Positions 37,176 through 51,041 of a DNA stretch of 64,000 bases are shown in pieces. The notes beneath the pieces are model-generated. The model was not told the DNA's origin. It saw only the letters and a program-made list of their open reading frames with translations, and made no database searches. This DNA comes from Rhabditophanes sp. KR3021 (taxonomy: Eukaryota > Nematoda > Chromadorea > Rhabditida > Alloionematidae). The translations under genes and the position numbers were made by a program. The DNA is taken from the NCBI GenBank assembly GCA_963281155.1, contig CAUJLY010000006.1:6510001-6574000 (forward strand), read 5' to 3'. Each line of letters starts with the position of its first letter. The stretch's first letter is position 1.

Positions 37176-40100
37176 TTACTTGATACTGTTAGTGATCTGC
37201 ACAGAAACTTTCCCCTGTTTGTCAATATATATACCGTTTGGAACCATTACTTCAAGATTTTTAGAGGGCAAAATTGTATGAGATTTACGATTTGATTTGA
37301 ATAGGGCTTTAAAGCTTTGACACAAACTTGATTTCTTTGAAACGATTTCCTATAACAAATAGGTACGAAAGGATTAAGGATTAATTTATGACACTTACCT
37401 CATCTTTATTTTCATTTCCAAAGACAGCCATATTTAAATTCGATAACATGCATAAAAATGATGGTACAACAATTAGAGCATGAACCAATCCTAAAGATAC
37501 AACCAAAACCATTGTTTTCACAAAGACTTCAGACATATAAGTATCGATGAATAGCAGACATGTTACAAAAAGTATTGTTGAAATGGCGCACTGCAACAAT
37601 GGAAAACCAATTGCTATAAGTGCATCAAGAATCCTATGTTCAATACTTAGTTTAAAACCAGTTTCAACTCCACACCTATAATAATGGTAACTGATATGTG
37701 CAGGAAAATCTACTGAAAATCCTATCGACATTATAGTTGTTGCCATTGAAATAGGATCCAAATCTATTCCCCATGCGGCTAAACATCCAAATACGCCTAC
37801 ACAAATTGACGTAATCGCTAGTGAGGCCACAACAACAGTAAAGACATTTTTCATGAAAAAAATACATACTATGGCCATACAAATTAATGTCCAAATCGAA
37901 GATGAAACTGTTGCAGGGATTAAAGTGTCTATTTGATCTAAGAAACTGGCGTCTTCGTAATAAATAGTTGCATCTAATTCAGGATACTTCTTGGTTATAG
38001 CTCTCCATTTGGATAACATTACTCCTCTAAAATTCCAACTCTTAAACCCTTCACTTTTGTATGCTAAACTAATAAAAAATTTGCTTATGGTGTCCGTATG
38101 ATTGTCAAATCTGATAAAACCTCCCCAATGCTTGTATTCGGGCCAATTAACAAACTGATGGATAGATTTGCGACTATATAAAGAATTAACAGATACGGCT
38201 TTTGAATCTTTACTAATTTCATTTTCAAATGACATTTCGGGATCTTCGGACAAAATATTCACGAACCCTTCATAATCCCGCTTCCAATATTTACTATACT
38301 TAAAACCCAATGATTCATCCATTGTTTCAAATTCATTTATCATTTGTTCTAACCTTTTTTCTTTTGCAGGATCTTCGAGATTGCTTGCATTATTCACAAA
38401 TAAACTTATTGCCAAATAATTAGGAACTACATAGTTGTCTCTTAAACGATTAATCTTTAAAATAGTGGAATCGTGTAAAAACAACTTATCAGGTGTTAAT
38501 TTGACACCAATGCTCATTGTTGCTTGAATTGACCAGGTCAAATAGAATGCCATTACAAAGATAATAATTAAGGAAGTGAAAGGGTTTGATAACCACTTAC
38601 AATATGCTTTCATGAAAGACATAGCTCGTCTTTTCAAATTAACATTTACTTCACCAGTCTTAGTTGGTCTGTCTTTTTCCATGGCAATTTCATAGTCACC
38701 TGCAATTGCTATGATTGCTAAAAACATTGTCATTTGATAAATGTAGTCAATAAAGATGGCAACAACGTTTGCATAACAAAATAATTGAATTTCAGGAGTG
38801 GGTGCAAATGTCCCCACACCAAATGCTAATACATTCGTGAGTGAGGTAATGGTAATTGAAGGACCAACATCTACTGTAACTTCAGCTATGCGTTCTGCCA
38901 AGGAATAATAATTCGAATCATGTTCTTGTATATGTTTTTTCTTTTCGGCCTGTCTTTTGACACAAATTCGTTGCCAAGAATGAATCATTAAGTAAGCATC
39001 ATCAACACCTAGAATATGAATAGAGAAATATAAGACACGCAAAACTTACCAATAGCCATAACCAAAAATGGAGTTACACACAATATTGAACCAAATCTAA
39101 AGCCACACCAAAATAAAAATCCTAGTGCTGTTGAAGTTGCTAATAAAGGGCATACACCGGCCATCAAAGCCATTGAAATTTTATGCTTTGTCCATTGGTC
39201 AAAGTAATAGGCACTCATGTAAACTGTAACAATTGAAAAGATCGACATTATAACAAATCCTACTGATATAAAGGGAAACAAAGTCATTCCTGTTCTTACA
39301 ATTTCATCTCCAATAAATGTTATTGATAAAGTTTTTGTTTCCACAAATTGCCCTTTGAATTTACTAAAAAATATAAATTAAAATTTTGAATATGAACTAA
39401 AAGTGGGAATCAAAACTTTAAATTATAAACTTAAATGTTCTGTCGACTTACTTATTAAAATAATGGCCAACAGTTCGTTCCCATGCTAATACATCATCCC
39501 TATTCATATTTTCAGATGGATCAGCTCTAAATTGCAAAATTACTAATTTCAAATCATCGATGTTTGTAACTCTAAAAGGATCCTCTGTATTATTAAGCTT
39601 AAGGCCAAAGAAATTTGGACTCAAATCCATCCCCGTACCCAGCATATTGATAAATGGAAATGTCAAATTTATTCTCGTTCCCAAGTTGTCAATTGATCCT
39701 GGCGTTGACATACTTTTTAGAAGTAAACCATTTCTAAATTGACGTACAGGTTCATTGAAAAGACAAAAATCTGTGCAAATTTGAAAAAAGTTTTTTTGTT
39801 GCTTTGTTCCTATCGGAAAGTCATTTCCTATTATGTCTAATATTTTTATACTTTCATTCAGATGTGAAATACGAGACATGGAGCCCCCATCTAATGCAGT
39901 CAAGAAAATTGCAACTGTCAATGGTATACCTGTGGTTTCAAAAAATTGTTCTCTTCGCGACAATTCCGTCAGGGATGGAGCTCCTACGGGTGTGTACCCA
40001 GTTTTGAGATCATCCTTTTGAGGTGTAACAAGAATTTTCGACGAACAGATTAATGTAAAGATAAGAGTTATCTGAAAAACAAAATTTAATTATTTTTTAT

Positions 40101-40582
40101 TTGGCAAATGAAGATTTTAGATCATTCCCTATTTTTAATTAAATATATCATTTGGGTCAGTGAAACCATTAAAGGTTGACAATAACACATTTTTCATATA
40201 CCAAAAAGCTACTTTATGTAAATAAATGACTGCACAAGTTAACCAAATATCTTTGCACTGACGTCACAAGAATCAAACAACTTACCGCCAACACAGTTTT
40301 CGGGTATTCAGCCACAAGCCGACCATTCATGTGAAAAAATTTATTCATATACAAGTCTATCCAATGAAGTTTGATAGGAAAATGTTGAAGCGATGGAATA
40401 GAAGATGAATGAGTTGAAAGTTCAAATGAATTATCAAAGTCAGAAGATATGTTAGACTCTGACTTAGTTGGCGAAGGCATATCTGCTGACTCAGTTTCCG
40501 CAAATGTTGATATCTTTTCATCTGCATGAACCTTCTTTGATGACAAAGCAAGTTGATCTAAGGTATCAGATATTTGCATCAT
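37176..40582 (-). CDS. Patched-related (PTR/RND-type) membrane protein with sterol-sensing domain
   Basis: Exons 40582-40286, 40071-39452, 39363-39050, 39008-37399 and 37349-37176 join with matching phases (0, 2, 1, 0) to 1004 residues. An N-terminal Ser/Glu-rich cytosolic part precedes TM1 (KTVLAITLIFTLIC). A large extracellular loop follows, then a sterol-sensing block (LFPFISVGFVIMSIFSIVTV, LVMAIGVDDAYLMIHSWQ). The second half has SMIGFSVDFPAH-like motifs (TTIMSIGFSVDFPAHISYHY) within TM9-TM11. GVDD and SVDF are the RND relay positions in Patched-family proteins. Nematode PTR proteins act in moulting, cuticle and lumen formation and lipid traffic. The last exon adds a 57-residue polar tail. 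I cannot tell which ptr, ptd, daf-6 or che-14 orthologue this is; the length fits the ptr group. Confidence 0.87.
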
Positions 40583-42874
40583 TTAAAGGTAATATAAATG
40601 AAACTAAAAAGAAATAAGTATAAAAGTGATAGCTAAAAAGAAGAGTTGTAAAGAGTAAAGACATTCATTCCAAAAAGAGTTATTTTATATGAATAGTAGC
40701 TCAATTTCACACAAATCAGGAAAGTCAAACTAAGGTATTTAAAATAGCTCTATAGAAACTACACATGTGCATATTAAGGTAAGCTCAAAGTATGCTACAA
40801 ATTTTTGAATTGAAGTCATAAAAGTACTCTTTTTTGTAGTGCGTAGCAATTCAAAAAATACTTGATTTATACTTCGAAAATTGTTTTAGAATATTTTATG
40901 ATTAATGCCAAGGTTTTAGAATTTTTTAATAAATAAATGAAGTTATGTATATAAATATGCTATTTATTTGAAATTAATTGTACACATAAATACATATTTC
41001 CGGACAATATTCACCTATTAAAACTTGTATATTATATAGTTAACCTATGAAGTTTCATGTTTTTTATTCAAATTTATCAATTAAGGGAGTGAACGAAATA
41101 CGTCACAAATCGGGGAACACTGAATAGTATAACGGATGTGAAAAATGAAGTGGTTGTATATAAAACAATGCCGAATTTAAATAGATCATGGCAAAGAAAA
41201 TATTAGATATAGGTAGATACATAAAAATTGTTCTAATATATTAAAACAAAAATGTTAGGACGTCTATTGTTGAATGATAGTAGTAGTGATACTAAAAGTG
41301 ATAAATGAGCAGAAATGTATTGTATTTTTTAATTGTACATAAATGGCGTGTTAGTTGATAATGTCAAATAATGATCATATACATATATTTTATTAATTTA
41401 AGTGGCACTGAATGTAAGTTTCATTCAAATTATAATAACAAAAGCTCCTAATTACATGTAAACCCAAATTTGAAGAATAAGGGAGGTGTCAAATAAAAAA
41501 CACGTTGTTTCAAATACGTATTTTCATTAACAAATACGTTTTCACAATAAATTTAAATTAAAGGCAAACATAGTCTTGTATGTTATTAAATATTGCCTCC
41601 AATATGGTGAACATTAACCTACGTTTGCCTAATAGTTATGTTATATAGTTTGTTCGGGTAATTGATAAAATATATTTTGATGAATAAATTCGTTTTTTGT
41701 GTGAAAAAATAGAAACAATTTGTGTCGTTTAATTTTGTGACGCAACTCTAGGGAAATCTTAAACAAGTTTAAACATCTCATTTTATCTTGTAACTGATAC
41801 TCGTTTTTTAGCTTCTGCAGCTGATGAAACCTTTGTCCTTGAGCCGATCATCCATTTTTGAGCAACTTGAAAAGGTCATAGACTTTAATGCTTCCGAAAT
41901 TACTCTATTCTGCTCTCACCGTCATCGGTTATACATTAATATTTCATTAGACATCGTAATTAAATAATCGCCAAAAGGTGATAATATACGGGTTGATTTA
42001 GTGATATGTGTATTTGGAAAAAATGATCAGAATAGTAAAATTATACGATTTACTATGTAAATATCTTTGAATTAAATGTGTAAAATCAAAGTGAGGTCAT
42101 GATAAATGAATTTTACACATGTTTTTCCAAAAGTTTGATAAAGCAACAAGAAACTATTCTTGAACGAACTTAAATGATATTATATGGTAACTAAAACATC
42201 CTTTTTAGTGACCAAGCAGAGTTAAGTCGTTTTAAATTTGAATTGAGGAAGAAGAATGATTGTCTTGCGACATGTTTAATTTTTTTTATTACTTTCTATC
42301 AAACACTTAATAATAACAGCACTTAAAGATATATTAACTCTTTACTTAAAATAGTAACTTTGATTACCAACCTCTGTTAAAGATACAATCCATAATAATG
42401 ACTTAAACTAAAAACATCCCTACATGCTGCCAAATATCGGTGATGTAAGCTTGAAGCGTATAATACGTGATTACTAATGACATACAAAAACAATGTTACA
42501 AATGATTTTTACACACACTTTTATTTCAGAAATCGGCACCACAAGCTAATTCGTGAAATATAAATATTCATAAACATTTTTTAATTTTTATAATAATTGA
42601 CATAAATTATTTTCGTTGGTGTATTCATATAAAAATGATTAGCAGAAAAAAAAGTAATTCTATGACAATCAGAATAATTTAAAATAGTTTAATACAAATA
42701 TATCACTTAAGCGTTCGAATGCAATTTTATGCCAAACTATGTCAGGATAATAATATGAAGAACTTTTGCGGAAATCAGGTTTGCTGGAAATGGAAACTCT
42801 CATGTTGAACACAATTACAGTTTTGGAGAAATTTTGAATAAATGTCAATAACACTGGTTGCGGACCATTGGTTA
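40583..42874. other. Intergenic, AT-rich, no gene seen
   Basis: About 2.3 kb upstream of the Patched-related gene and downstream of the peptide gene. No frame longer than chance, no repeat family and no RNA gene recognised. Confidence 0.45.
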
Positions 42875-43213
42875 TTAATAGTCTTTAGTCAAGTATGGAG
42901 GTTCAACACGAGATCTCTGAAAATAAAATGAAAATAAAAGTAGTAAACTAGTTCATACCTTAGATACGAAGGATGGGTCGGTTAAATAATATTTGTAATC
43001 TCCAGCGGTATCAAAGAAACCTGGTCGGAAGTGTCCTCTGCCAGAAACTAATGAACCGCCACCAGGAGCAAGATTTGTCCACTTAGGATCCCTTTGGAAG
43101 TAATATCCATTTGGCCCTGCCCTATCATTCTCCTCCTGACAGGTAACACTCAACAGCATCATAAGACAGGCGACAAATTGAATTGCAATGGTTATATGTC
43201 TAATTGAAACCAT
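42875..43213 (-). CDS. Small secreted peptide precursor (candidate neuropeptide or cuticle-associated peptide)
   Basis: Exon 43213-42959 joins 42916-42875 across a 42-nt intron in phase 0, giving 98 residues. Signal peptide about residues 1-25 (IAIQFVACLMMLLSVTCQ). The mature part is Gly/Tyr/Phe/Asp-rich (NGYYFQRDPKWTNLAPGGGS, GRGHFRPGFFD) with no cysteines. The exon join creates a dibasic KR (FVSK plus RSRVEPPYLTKDY), a possible convertase site that would release a 12-residue C-terminal peptide. A pyrimidine-rich acceptor (GTAATTTTAG) lies about 15 bases upstream of the ATG. No family recognised. Small size, leader and lack of Cys fit a secreted peptide; processing is inferred. Confidence 0.68.
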
Positions 43214-46128
43214 AATCTAGCTTAAAGTCTAAAATTACGAATTTAAATATAAACAAAAATTAAGGAATGGCGAAAAGTTAAAACATGAAAACAAATAGTG
43301 AAGAAACAAATGGATTTTGCTTCTATTTTATACTATTTCAATGGCACTCAAGAAATTTTAAAATGCTTATTAAAAGAGAAGTGGGATTGTATTTTTATAC
43401 ATATGTGTATCCATCCTCCCTCGCATCCATTAACTTATTTTTGTATAATTACGGTATGCTCAATGAAGACATCCACTAACCTACACTCAATTATCAGAAT
43501 TATATGCAAAAGCGATCTTCAAAATTAAACTATCTTCGTAAGTATGGACGTCCTATCAATTGCCAGTACACACTTAATCTCTCAATCTAATAAAATTGCC
43601 TGTAGGATTAAAATTCAACGACATGGTATGACAATAAATTATAATAAATTTACTTAGTTTAGAACATATGAGTGATGTAATTTAAAATAGCGCCATGTAC
43701 ATAAATTAATGAATGGTCTTGACTAGATTATTAACAATTTCAATGAAATTTAATATCTATTAGATGAAGGAATGACACAATATCCGCATTTGAATTGATT
43801 TCGTTATGTATTTTTTACGAGAAGCCAAAGAAGTCTAATTGGTAATGTTTCAGATAAATGGCGGGGTTAGCTGGAAGTCTGCACACTATTATATTCTTTC
43901 ATTGAATTATTCTGACGACGAATGCATCATTAATTCAAAATTTATTATTATATTCAAAAATTTAAATTTTATAATCAGATTACAAGAATGAATAAATTTG
44001 CCATTGAATGCAAAAGTAATGTTTACATTAAATTTAAAACAACCAAGCGAAATTGTGGCTTTGCCACAGTACGTCTCTTTAACAAATGATCATTTGGAAT
44101 TATAAAAATTTAAAATATTTAATTTAAAAACAATCAACAAAAATTAATCTCAAAAATTCTTTGTTCCTCTTTTAAAAAACACTTTATTTAGCAATTTTAG
44201 AAATACCTTACATTTGATCAATTACACATTTTGTTTATCTCCTTAACAATCGCCATTCTTTACAAAAGCCCAGTATTTTATTTAAACTTTTTACCTTTTT
44301 AAGTATTTTTTAACCTTTTTCAGTTTTTGCCTGATTCTCATCAATCAACTGACCACAAATGACTTTAAAAAATTCTTCTCATTATATCTTTTAGATTCGG
44401 TATATATAATGATTATATTTTTGTCATACATGGGTCGTTGTGAGTCTATGTTTTTACAAAAAATATTTTTTACTAGCTAAACTTTGATCGGTCGTAGTCT
44501 TCAAAACACTGCCTAAAATGAGCCATAACAAATTTGCGTTATATATCGCATGCACTCTTTCGAATGACACCAAAATCAAAAGAATTCACGGACTGTGGTG
44601 AAGTTAAAAAAATGAGAAATATATGATGGTTTATTTTTCTACAAATGTGTCCCGGTGCTGTCAAAAATAATTAGAAAACATTCCGAGTCTTAAGTCATTC
44701 TTCCGCATTATTTCTCCTTCTCAGATGAGTAGAATATTAAAAGTACAGGTTTATTACTAATTTGAAAGCCCACTTTGATCCGCCTGTTAAACCTTTTAAA
44801 TATGAAAAAAAGTATTTAAAAATGATGCTCTTTTTCGGATGCGTTTAAAATGAGTTTTTTTCCATGCAGAATTTGAAATGTTAAAAATTCATGCATACTC
44901 TTATTTACAATAAATAGAGAATTTATTTGTATTGGATATATTAGGCGATTAAAATATTTTTTACAGTTTGAAAAATTGCTTTATCTATAACGAAATAATT
45001 TTATATATTTTGAAAGTATTTATGTTTTGTTAAATTATAGATGTTTTGATGGAAAGAAGAATATTAAAATCATTTTTTAGGACTTTAAAATGAATGCTTT
45101 TCATATAATTGTTTTGTTTGACTTTAAATCATTTTTGTTATGAGGGATTATAAAATTTAATTTTCAAAAGGAAATAATATATGATTTACTCTTTCAGCAT
45201 AATTCTCAGCGCCCACTATATCTACCATTTTATGCTTGATTATAATATCCCCTTAACATAATATGAAATATTATATTCGACTCAAAAGACACTTCTTTGA
45301 ATTAAACATTACGTTTTGTTCGAACGTTCAAGAAACATTTTTTGTTACTATTTATTTAAGACAAGTTTCAATCAAATAAATGCCATAATATTCAATTTCT
45401 TTGATACGTGTAATCATATATATTTATTTGATAATCACAAAAATGATGCCATTAACATCACATTACCTTTAAGGAAGCAACGAACCAAAACGCAATATAC
45501 TTTCAATTTATATTTATTTGAAAAAAGAATATTCGTACAATCATCAAAATATATGACAATTCAAAAAAATGTGGATAAAGTTTTTGTTGATTTACACAAA
45601 ATGCAATGTACATTATCTCAGGGTTTTGTAATGAAAAAGCATGGTTGTCGTCTTGACTTTGAAGTCAATTATTATTCGGTAGTTTTTATTGAGGTTATTA
45701 AAAACGCGTGTTATTTATGTGTGTATAAAGTTAGTTATGTATTTCTCAAAAATGTTTCATTTTTGAAAATAAAAGGTTCGAGAAAAAGCAAAAGTATGCA
45801 GAATAGAGGACATTGTTAACTAAATTGCGATATATGTATTTGGAAAACTCGCAATTGTAATTAATCATAACTGTTGTTCTGGTTTAATAAATCTGTGTGT
45901 TTTAATAGGAAGGAAAAAGCGCAGATGTTCATCGTTCTGCATCAAATTGCACCTCCAGCTTCGTAGATTTGTATTTTTGAATACAATTGTGTTAAATTGT
46001 TATCAAATGATGTGGTTAAAAGAAAGAGTCAGTATTTGTTTAATGGTAAGGATCATGAAGAAGGTGTGAGACAAAATTAGTAACTTTAATAACTGTAAAA
46101 AGCATAAGGGAAAACAAGAGTTAAATAA
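43214..46128. other. Intergenic, AT-rich, one unexplained open frame
   Basis: About 2.9 kb. The only notable object is the 167-codon open frame at 45316-45819, described separately. The rest shows only short frames. Confidence 0.4.
45316..45819 (+). CDS. Unassigned open frame, possible exon or relic
   Basis: 167 codons without a stop, in DNA where a stop is expected about every 12 codons. The first ATG comes only about 80 codons in (MTIQKNVDKVFVDLHKMQ), so it is not a simple complete gene; it may be an internal exon, a decayed gene or chance. Content is Phe/Lys/Tyr/Asn/Ile-rich with scattered Cys. No domain, signal or membrane pattern is recognised and no convincing flanking splice sites were found. 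Confidence 0.25.
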   Translation: MFERSRNIFCYYLFKTSFNQINAIIFNFFDTCNHIYLFDNHKNDAINITLPLRKQRTKTQYTFNLYLFEKRIFVQSSKYMTIQKNVDKVFVDLHKMQCTLSQGFVMKKHGCRLDFEVNYYSVVFIEVIKNACYLCVYKVSYVFLKNVSFLKIKGSRKSKSMQNRGHC

Positions 46129-47265
46129 TTAACAAACAATTTCTTCGATTGTCTTTCCTTCGGCTTTTCCCTTTGTGTAAGCTTCGTATTGGGGGCTTTC
46201 CTTGAAAATTCTAATTTTACGTTTGATTCCTGAAGGAGTATCCATGAAGATATTTTCCTTTGATTTAGACATAGATTCAAAATCTTCTCCGAATTTTTCC
46301 AACATCGTAGCACAGAATTTAATGTCTCTTGGTTGAAGTTTGTGGGTTCTTTCTCTCTTGACTGCGTGGTTGATGTTTAGGGGTGGGAATGTCTTAGGCT
46401 CGTGTTTGGTTGTTCCGAGAACTTTTTGAACTAGGCTGTTGACACTAGCCAAGAAGGATTCTGTTTGAACGGGGCTTCTTTCATGTTCTGGGGTATGAGT
46501 ATGTTCAGATCCATGGGATGAGGAGGCTGAAACTTGGCCGTTGACATTGACGTCAACTCCAGAATCAACGGAGGACTTCTAAAAATAATAAAAAATAAAA
46601 CCAGTCATATTTCATTTTCAGTAGAAAGTAAGTCATCGAAAAGGTGTTAATTGGAGTAAGTGCATGTTAAAATAAAAGTTAAAACGGTATGTAAATGACA
46701 TACTAACAAATAATATATGCACTCGTAATTTTTGTGAAAAATACTAACCATTCCTTTATTTCCTACATTTGTATTAACATCAACGCTAAGTGGTTGCTGT
46801 ACAGATTGTTTAGTAGCAACTTTTTCTTGAACTTTTTGGGTTTTTTTAACAGGGGCCTGTATAGCATAAAATAATATTAATTATATATAATAATAAAATA
46901 TAATATCTTTTAGCAGTGTAGCGACAATGAGTGATTTTTAACTTACAGTTTTCTTTTCTGGAACAACTTTCTTAACTGGAGCGGTTTTCTTTTCAACAAC
47001 TGGAGCGGCTGTTTTTGGTTGAGGGTTGGTGTAAACGATTGATTTTCCCTAAATTTGGCAAAAATTAATGCAATTATCAAGTAATTGAACTTACATCTGG
47101 GTTGAATGCAACAGGCTTGTTTAACAATCTTGGGTCTTCAGTGTAAGTTCCAACTTGCCATTCCTTTTGAGCCTTGATACTTTTTTTGAAACTCAAGTAG
47201 GTATTTTGGGGTTTATTAGAATAGGTGAACTTGGTTTGTCTTCTGACACTCTTAGCTGAACGCAT
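46129..47265 (-). CDS. NOP16: NOP16-like nucleolar protein
   Basis: Exons 47265-47095, 47048-46947, 46856-46749 and 46578-46129 join in phase 0 to 276 residues. The C-terminal third carries the NOP16 signature: KLQPRDIKFCATMLEKFGED, FESMSKSKENIFMDTPSGIK, RKIRIFKESPQYEAY. The basic N-terminus (MRSAKSVRRQTKFTYSN) also fits. NOP16 is a 60S ribosome-assembly factor in the nucleolus. Vertebrate NOP16 is about 180 residues; here a Lys/Pro/Ala/Val-rich and then Ser/Gly/His-rich insert of about 110 residues, encoded mostly by exons 2 and 3, separates the ends. The next gene downstream on either strand is far away. Confidence 0.75.
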
Positions 47266-50200
47266 CTTTGATGATTGAAGTCTAACTAAAAATAAAGAAA
47301 ATATAAGTAATCTCTAGCGTTATAAAAGATTCGGAAAAAAGTGAGCGTATTTATGTACAAGGAAAAATTAGGCGATCATAAATTTACATAACAAATATTT
47401 TTGATCAAATAAAAGTAAATATACAAAAATATAGATAAGAAAAAAATTATACACCCATTATTTTATGGGCAACATAAGAGAGTATTGGTGAATAAATAGT
47501 ATTTTTGGAAATTTGTATATTAAAATAATAATTAATCAAATACAAGAAGTAATAAAGAAGACATATTAAAGTTAAATGGTTGATATTAATGTGTAATAAA
47601 TTGATCTTATATCAGATTTTCTTAAGAATTGAGTACTCCTAAGATTTTAAATATAATATTATTTGGTAATGTGAGATTGACAATTTTTAAACGCATCCAA
47701 AATATACATCTTAATATGTATCTAAGTATATATCGACTAGGTTTATATCTTAATGAATCTAGGCCTAAAATGATTTAGAAAAACTATGTACAGTGCAAGC
47801 GCATTTTATAGTAATATTAATGTCTCGTTAAATAAGAGTGATTTTTACTAACGAATATTACTAGCTTGACCAATTTTATGGACAAAATCAGATTCCTCCA
47901 CAAATAACGTAAACTGAAATAATGACAATATTAAGAGATGTCATTACCTAGCTAGTTTGCACTATTCATTTATTTTTTAATTTTAAAGTGTTCCTATGAC
48001 ATTATAACAAATACTTAGACATTAAATTTAGTACTGATAACTGAATATGTGTAGGTGAGATATTTATTTTGTGGTACTACTAAACTACCTATCTCTTATA
48101 ATAATAAGAATCATTTCAAAAAGAATTAATCATTTCGAGATTGTAAAATACATTCTTACCTTTCACAAACATAAGTTTTAATATTATGTAAGTGATTAAT
48201 TAATAGTTGAATTTAGTTATTAACCTTAAAAATGGTGAATATGTATATGCACCAAAATTGTTTGAATTAAAAAGATAATTGGAACAGGTTTTTTAAAAGA
48301 AATTTTGTTTTATTTCAATTAACCTTATTGAACGTCATCCAAGTAGTAATCTAACACAAAAATTATTTTGACGACTATGAAATACTCATCTCTATAAACC
48401 CATTTATGAGCGGAAAGTAAAAAGTGTAGCAAAGAGAGAATGCATTTGCACTTTTAACCTAACCGATATATTTGAAATTACGAATGTCATATTGGAATGG
48501 CTGGCAAATAATATCAAAGATAGATATCAAAGTATGGGAGCCATAATGTCTTTTTAATGGATTGTAATGTGTACATTTATTAGCGGGAAAGTATAAGTAA
48601 AATTTAGTGGCGTAGTTTCCTGTCTTATATGTTTAAAAAGAGGTGTCTAAGGAAATGTCATGAAGAAGAAGTAGATAAACTCATGCGAAGTAAGAAGGTT
48701 GGGTATAGGTTAAATAAATCAAAATATACTAACATAAAATATGTAGTTTTGGTTAATCCCAAGTATATTTGTTAATATAAAGACCATATGCTTTAAGGCA
48801 ACAGAAGTGTGATGTAATATGCAATTGCATCATGAGTAGTAAGAATAGTATGTGATAAAAGTCTATCAAAACTACTCTGTCACCAAATTTTATATTGAGC
48901 TGAATAGCTTTATATAGAATCTTCTAGCAATAGCAAAAATTCATATGAAATAAAAATAATAAGGTTATACTTAGTTACTTATGACCTTTAAAAGCAGCAC
49001 ATTATTTTGAAAGAAATACACGTATTAATATGTGAGTTATTAATTTTCCTATATATTTTTACGCAATTGAGATAGATTTATATCGAAGAAGACAACATAG
49101 CATTGAAACAAGAAATAGCAGTATTGATGGATTTCTTTGATTCTTTATTTTGTTAAAATACATAGTGCTTAGAGTGGATGGTTATAAATATTATGGCAAT
49201 ATATTGGTTATTCATCGTTTAGCCAATGAGTGAAACCTTAATGTTTACATCACAATATTAATCTTGTGTGAAAATATATTTGGTATGACATCCATCGAAA
49301 AGTGTTTCCAACGTATATACTAATATCTTTTGCAAATTGAAAACATATTCAAAAACAACTAAATTCACTCTAATATTTGTCTCATTTTTTACATAAAAAC
49401 TCAAAAAAATAACAAAATGAATGAGAACTTTATGTACATCAGTCTTAGGAAATATCTCAATCGTCTATATTCAATACATTTATATGGCTTATTTGAAAAT
49501 ATGTTTATCAATTCCTATTTGGTAGGATGATACTATAACTGTTGTCTGATTAAATGTAAATTTAGTATTATATTCAAATCTCAAATGGTAATAAAAGTTC
49601 AAATAACGAAATTGCTTTTAACTTATTCAATGATAAGCTTTAGAAAATAACAGCGTAAATTGTATTAATACAGTTTATTATGGATATTAAATTTATATAG
49701 CTTTTAGTTTTAATAAAAATTGTGCCATCGTATAAACAACATAATTGTATACATAAGACATAGCAATGACTAAGTTGATAATGATATTCAGTCGAACTTA
49801 TTGAACATAACGGAGCATTTGATTTTAAGTGATCGTCAATGAGTTATCAAAATTATCCATTGTCGGGTAAAAGTTATGTTTGTGATATATGTATAAGAAA
49901 TAAGTTATAGAGGGTGATAAAAAAGTTTGTGAGAAAAGTGATTATTTAAAGAGTCAAAATTTTTGCATCTTTAAGAGAGTAAAATGTGAAGAAAGCTGTA
50001 AATTCAAAGACAAAGGCACACAACTGGTTACATTTTCCTTCTAAATGAAAAATATGTAGTAATCAACATTCAACTACTTTTTTTCGTAAATAATAGTTTA
50101 TGCGTGGTGCACTAAGAAATTGTTTTTTAACAATTGTCTTTGATAACAGCAAAAGATCACGTAATGGTGATTTTAACAAAGATCTAGTAAATAATAATTA

Positions 50201-51041
50201 CTAAACGGCATACCTTCTTGCATTACGTTTATCTTTTGCGTTGGCACATCATAGCAATTTATAAAATGATATTTTGGTGACATACGTAATTAAAAATTCA
50301 TGCAAAAATTATTAAGACATTTTTCATTTATTAATTGAAAAACATTGCTTTTTAACCATAACAAACCTGTTTTTATCTATAAAATGTTTTTATCATTTAT
50401 TTCTTTTATTCAAAAATCTTGTGTCATTTGACAATTGTTTTCGCCTTTAATATTACTATGTTTAAAGTTCACATGTGTGATATAAAAAATCAAGATGGTT
50501 AATGACTTCAAAAATTGAGGCACAATCAATTGTTAAGAAACATCTATTTATTGTTTCAGCACGTGAGAATAGTTTGAGTTGGCTAGGACTAAATAATGTA
50601 TTGTTTTCGCAATTTTATAAATCAACATCATAAAACCATCGAGATAAAGATGAAAAAGGCAATTTAATATAATATCTTTTAAATAGAAGATAAAAAAAGG
50701 TGATAAAAACAAATAATGTCTAAAGTTATGCAAAAAAATTTGGCAGCGCGGTGATTAAAATAAATTTGCCTTTGTGTTATCGAAAATCTTTTGTTAAGGA
50801 TCTTTGTATACCAGACAGATACAAATATTTTGTATTTACTCTTTTTGCAAGTTATATTCAGATCTATTTGTAATATATTGAATAATACATGTATTCATGA
50901 TCAAAAGTGACGCAATTTTAACAGAACGGAAAGCACTTTGCAAATAAAGAAAATGTATATGCATTCATTCATATGCCTGTTAATAATGTCGAACTAAGAT
51001 AATAATTCGTAATTCTTAAGAAAATAAACATAACGAATAAT

